From: Oxalobacteraceae bacterium
GTDB taxonomy: Bacteria; Pseudomonadota; Gammaproteobacteria; Burkholderiales; Burkholderiaceae_D
Length of the DNA stretch: 8,996 bases
Assembly (NCBI GenBank): GCA_947446335.1
Contig: CANFGA010000094.1
Location: forward strand, 1 to 8,996
Reading direction: 5' to 3'
Shown: piece after piece, positions 6,361-8,996 of the stretch
How positions within the stretch are numbered: position 1 is the first letter of the stretch
How the letters are laid out: the number at the start of each line of letters is the position of its first letter
Program-made: the position numbers and the translations under genes
Notes under the pieces: model-generated
The model's input: only the letters and a program-made list of their open reading frames with translations
Database searches by the model: none
What the model was told of the DNA's origin: nothing

Positions 6361-8286
6361 ATGTTTGAATTTATTCGCACCCATCGACGTCTGATGCAGT
6401 TTTTACTGATGCTGATCATCGTCCCATCGTTCGCACTGGTCGGCATCAGCGGCTATCAGAATTCCAATGACGCCAACACGATCGCCAAGGTAGGCGCACT
6501 GGTCATCACGCAGCAGGAATTGGAGCAGGCACAGCGCCAGCAAATCGACCGTTATCGCCAAATGCTGGGCGAACAATTCGATCAGAAGATGTTCGACACA
6601 CCGGAAGCACGGCAAGGCATCCTCGACAGCCTGATCGCCGAGCGCGCGCTCGGCGTCGAAGTCGTGCGCAGCCATCTGACGGTCAGCGATCTGGCGTTGC
6701 AACAGGAAATCGCACAAATTCCAGGCTTGGTGACAGCCGACGGAAAGTTTGATTTCGAGCGCTACAAAGGCTTGCTGGCGGCGCAGGGAATGACGCCGGA
6801 AATGTACGATGCGCGTTTGCGCCGGGACATGGCGATGCAGCAATTGAGCGGCGCGATCCAGGGCAGTGCATTTGCACCGCGTGCAGTCACGACCCGCTTG
6901 TCCGATCTGCGCGACCAGGAGCGCGAAGTGCAGGAATTGATGTTGCCTGTCGCTCAATTCGTGCCACAGGTCAAGGTCACCGACGAGATGGTCAAGGCCT
7001 TCTATGAAAAGAATGGCAAATTCTTTGAAATCCCCGAGCAAGCCAAGATCGAATACGTCATTCTCGATAGCGCCGCCGTCGGCGACCAAGTCAGCGTCAG
7101 CGATGCCGAAGTCAGCGCCTATTATGCGGCAAACCAGCAGCGTTTCACTGCCGCTGAAACGCGCCGTGTCAGCCACATCCTGATCGCAGCCAACAAGGAT
7201 GCCAGCGCGGCCGACAAGGCTGCAGCCAAGGCAAAAGCCGAAGCCGTCTTGGCCGAGGTGCGCAAGACGCCGGCCGACTTTGCGAAGATCGCCAAGGCGC
7301 AATCGCAAGATCCTGCATCGGCCGAACTGGGCGGCGACCTGGACGTGATTGAAAAGGGTGCCTTGCCGAAACCGATGGAAGTTGCCGCCTATGCATTGAA
7401 GCAGGGCCAGATCAGCGATCTCGTGGTCTCCGATTTCGGTTTCCATATCCTGACTGTCACCGAACTGAAGGCTGCCACCGTGAAGCCGCTCTCTGACGTC
7501 AAGCTTGCGATCACCGACGAGTTGAAGAATCAGAAAATGGCCAAGAAATATTCCGAATTTGCCGAAATATTTACCAACACGGTCTACGAGCAAGCCGACA
7601 GCCTGAAACCGGTCGCCGACAAGCTGAAGCTGAAGATCACGACAGCCGATAATCTGGCGCGCGTACCTGTGCCGGCACTGGGTGCGGTGCCTCTCAATAA
7701 TGCCCGTTTCCTGCAAGCCGTGTTTGCCGACGATGCATTGAAAAACAAGCGCAATACCGAGGCCATCGAAGTGGCGCCAAAGACCTTGATCGCCGCTCGC
7801 GTGCTTGAATTCAAGCCTGCCAGCAAGCGTCCGCTGGCTGAAGTCGATGCCACGATCCGCCAGGCCGTGATCCAGGAAGAGGCGTTGAAGCTGGCAAGCC
7901 AGGCCGGCATCGCCAAGCTGGCGGCTTTGAAGGCATCCGGCGACACCGCAGGTTTTGGCGCCGGCAAGCTGGTATCGCGCCGCAATGCCCAGGGCACCAA
8001 CAGCCTGGCGCTGACCCAATTGATGAAGGCTGATGTCAGCAAGTTGCCTGCTTATGTGGGCGTCGATGTGCCGGGCCGGGGTTACGGCATCTACCGGATA
8101 GGCAAAGTGCAACAGCCAGCGCAACTCGACGCGGCGCGCCGCAAGGCAGAGCAAGAGCAGATCGCCACTGTCGTCGCGCAGCAGGAAATGTATGGCTACG
8201 TTGAAGCGTTGAAGCAAAAAGCCAAGGTGAAGATCGTCAAGCCGGTTGCCGTCGCTGCCGCGAGCGGCGAGGCTGGCGCGAGGTAA
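6361..8286 (+). CDS. ppiD: Periplasmic folding chaperone PpiD (SurA_N plus parvulin domain)
   Basis: PpiD is an inner-membrane-anchored, periplasm-facing protein of the SurA/parvulin family that contacts chains leaving the SecYEG translocon. From the ATG at 6361 it has 641 residues (E. coli 623). A short basic tail (FIRTHRR) precedes one membrane segment (about 11-31) and ISGY, as in E. coli. A SurA_N-like chaperone region covers about 35-190. The parvulin domain (about 265-370) carries RVSHILI (269-275), the ELGGDL turn (322-327) and FGFHILTV (359-366). The C-terminal half is helical and Lys/Ala-rich. E. coli PpiD has little or no isomerase activity, so chaperone function is the safer call. 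The start is chosen on N-terminal topology; the in-frame GTG at 6250 is an alternative. The gene has its own promoter and structured leader and ends at a strong terminator. Confidence 0.93.
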   Translation: MFEFIRTHRRLMQFLLMLIIVPSFALVGISGYQNSNDANTIAKVGALVITQQELEQAQRQQIDRYRQMLGEQFDQKMFDTPEARQGILDSLIAERALGVEVVRSHLTVSDLALQQEIAQIPGLVTADGKFDFERYKGLLAAQGMTPEMYDARLRRDMAMQQLSGAIQGSAFAPRAVTTRLSDLRDQEREVQELMLPVAQFVPQVKVTDEMVKAFYEKNGKFFEIPEQAKIEYVILDSAAVGDQVSVSDAEVSAYYAANQQRFTAAETRRVSHILIAANKDASAADKAAAKAKAEAVLAEVRKTPADFAKIAKAQSQDPASAELGGDLDVIEKGALPKPMEVAAYALKQGQISDLVVSDFGFHILTVTELKAATVKPLSDVKLAITDELKNQKMAKKYSEFAEIFTNTVYEQADSLKPVADKLKLKITTADNLARVPVPALGAVPLNNARFLQAVFADDALKNKRNTEAIEVAPKTLIAARVLEFKPASKRPLAEVDATIRQAVIQEEALKLASQAGIAKLAALKASGDTAGFGAGKLVSRRNAQGTNSLALTQLMKADVSKLPAYVGVDVPGRGYGIYRIGKVQQPAQLDAARRKAEQEQIATVVAQQEMYGYVEALKQKAKVKIVKPVAVAAASGEAGAR

Positions 8287-8328
8287 GCGTCAGTTGGCGC
8301 AGGACTGAGATGCAAACCAGGCACGAAT

Positions 8329-8361
8329 AAAAAAGCCGCTGACAGAATCAGCGGCTTTTTT
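8329..8361. terminator. Bidirectional terminator between ppiD and mnmH
   Basis: AAAAAAGCCGCTGA (8329-8342) and TCAGCGGCTTTTTT (8348-8361) form a perfect 14-bp stem with a CAGAA loop. It has a T-tract for plus-strand transcripts and, by its A-tract, one for minus-strand transcripts. It lies between the convergent ends of ppiD (8286) and mnmH (8381) and can serve both. Confidence 0.93.
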
Positions 8362-8380
8362 CATCTGCGCCAGCGCCGCG

Positions 8381-8996
8381 TCAATTCCTGTGCAAATGCT
8401 GCGCAGCGTTCAGGAATGCCTGCGGTGAAATATCGTCCAGCGCCAGCACTTCGGCTTGGGGGAACAAGGAGAAATTGCGCGATATCGAGCGCAGGTAGGC
8501 CGGATCGTAATGATCGAGCAGCAATTCATCGACCAGTTCCGGCATCTGCCCGGCATTGGCCAGCGCGTGCCAATGGCTAATCTTGTCGCGCCCGTGCAGG
8601 CTCACCAGGCAATCGAGCTGGGTATTGAGCATGGCCGGTTGCTCGGTGAAGTGTGCATAATCTTCCATCAATAGCCGCACCCGGTCCGAGCGCGACAGCG
8701 TCAATGAAATGCACGGTGCCGCGCGCATGCAGGCGATCACCGACTCAGGCACCCTGAGGTTGCCCACTTTCTTGCTTTCCGACTCGACAAAGACCGGGCG
8801 ATTGGCGTCAAAATGGCGCAAGCGTTGCCAGATTGCGCTTTCGAATGCCTTTTGCGATGGCTGTGGCTGGCTCGGCAAGTTGCCCAGCACCGAGCCGCGA
8901 TGCAGCGCAAGTTGCTCCAGGTCGAGCACCTGGGCCCCGATCGAATGCAATACCTCGAGCAAGCGACTCTTGCCGCTGCCGGTGGTGCCACAGATG
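8381..8996 (-). CDS. mnmH: tRNA 2-selenouridine synthase, C-terminal part (5' end outside window)
   Basis: MnmH (SelU, YbbB) replaces sulfur by selenium in 2-thiouridine at the wobble position of some tRNAs, using selenophosphate made by SelD, via a geranylated intermediate. The minus-strand frame is open to the window edge and gives about 204 residues ending at TGA (8383-8381). The part nearest the edge carries the P-loop, CGTTGSGKS, followed by LLEVL. Next come VLDLEQLALHRGSVLG and RPVFVESESKKVG, both typical of the family, and a helical C-terminal region with DHYDPAYL. The N-terminal rhodanese domain with the catalytic Cys lies beyond position 8996. The TTG at 8962 falls inside the coding region, just after the P-loop, and is not a start. 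The gene is convergent with ppiD. Its presence suggests selenium use; selD is not in the window. Confidence 0.92.
   Translation of the reverse strand, partial: ICGTTGSGKSRLLEVLHSIGAQVLDLEQLALHRGSVLGNLPSQPQPSQKAFESAIWQRLRHFDANRPVFVESESKKVGNLRVPESVIACMRAAPCISLTLSRSDRVRLLMEDYAHFTEQPAMLNTQLDCLVSLHGRDKISHWHALANAGQMPELVDELLLDHYDPAYLRSISRNFSLFPQAEVLALDDISPQAFLNAAQHLHRN

Noticed and set aside
6196..6446. Small minus-strand frames opposite the ppiD leader (62 and 75 codons)
   Set aside because: They have no ribosome binding site or recognisable similarity. They exist because the hairpin region happens to lack stops.
6403..8217. 604-codon open frame on the minus strand opposite ppiD
   Set aside because: It is long but is a shadow of a real gene. 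The translation is rich in Gln, Leu, His and Arg with no recognisable domain, and ppiD shows clear family motifs on the plus strand.

Overview
The window is a stretch of core chromosome from a betaproteobacterium. Protein sequences and gene order (tig, clpP, clpX, lon, HU gene, tRNA-Asp, ppiD) suggest Burkholderiales, and probably Oxalobacteraceae (Herminiimonas, Janthinobacterium or Collimonas type). The family assignment is an inference from recognition; no search was run. Base composition and codon use look even throughout. I see no insertion sequence, phage gene, CRISPR array or other mobile element.

Layout. 1-501 is the 3' end of tig (trigger factor). 561-1187 is clpP and 1386-2654 is clpX, separated by a terminator-like hairpin. 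2907-5318 is lon, ending in a strong intrinsic terminator. 5508-5780 is an HU gene (hupB type) behind a near-consensus sigma-70 promoter. 5894-6078 holds two identical tRNA-Asp(GTC) genes followed by another strong terminator. 6079-6360 carries no recognised protein gene, but it has a good sigma-70 promoter and two hairpins, one a perfect 22-bp stem with a GAGA tetraloop. 6361-8286 is ppiD, a membrane-anchored periplasmic folding factor. A bidirectional terminator separates it from the convergent 3' part of mnmH (selU, tRNA 2-selenouridine synthase), which runs off the right edge on the minus strand.

How the genes fit together. The plus-strand block is a protein quality-control cluster. Trigger factor meets nascent chains at the ribosome, ClpXP and Lon are the ATP-driven cytosolic proteases, and PpiD works on chains leaving the Sec translocon. 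HU is the nucleoid protein that commonly sits beside lon. Catalytic and nucleotide-binding residues are intact in every enzyme visible. Taking lon from the ATG at 2907 and the HU gene from the GTG at 5508 puts their key residues at the same numbers as in the E. coli proteins, which supports those starts.

I found no new multi-gene system. What the standard genes do not explain is non-coding: the ppiD leader (promoter, two hairpins, competing base pairings, and a second in-frame start with a better Shine-Dalgarno), a hairpin just ahead of the clpP ribosome binding site, and an apparent clpP/clpX attenuator.
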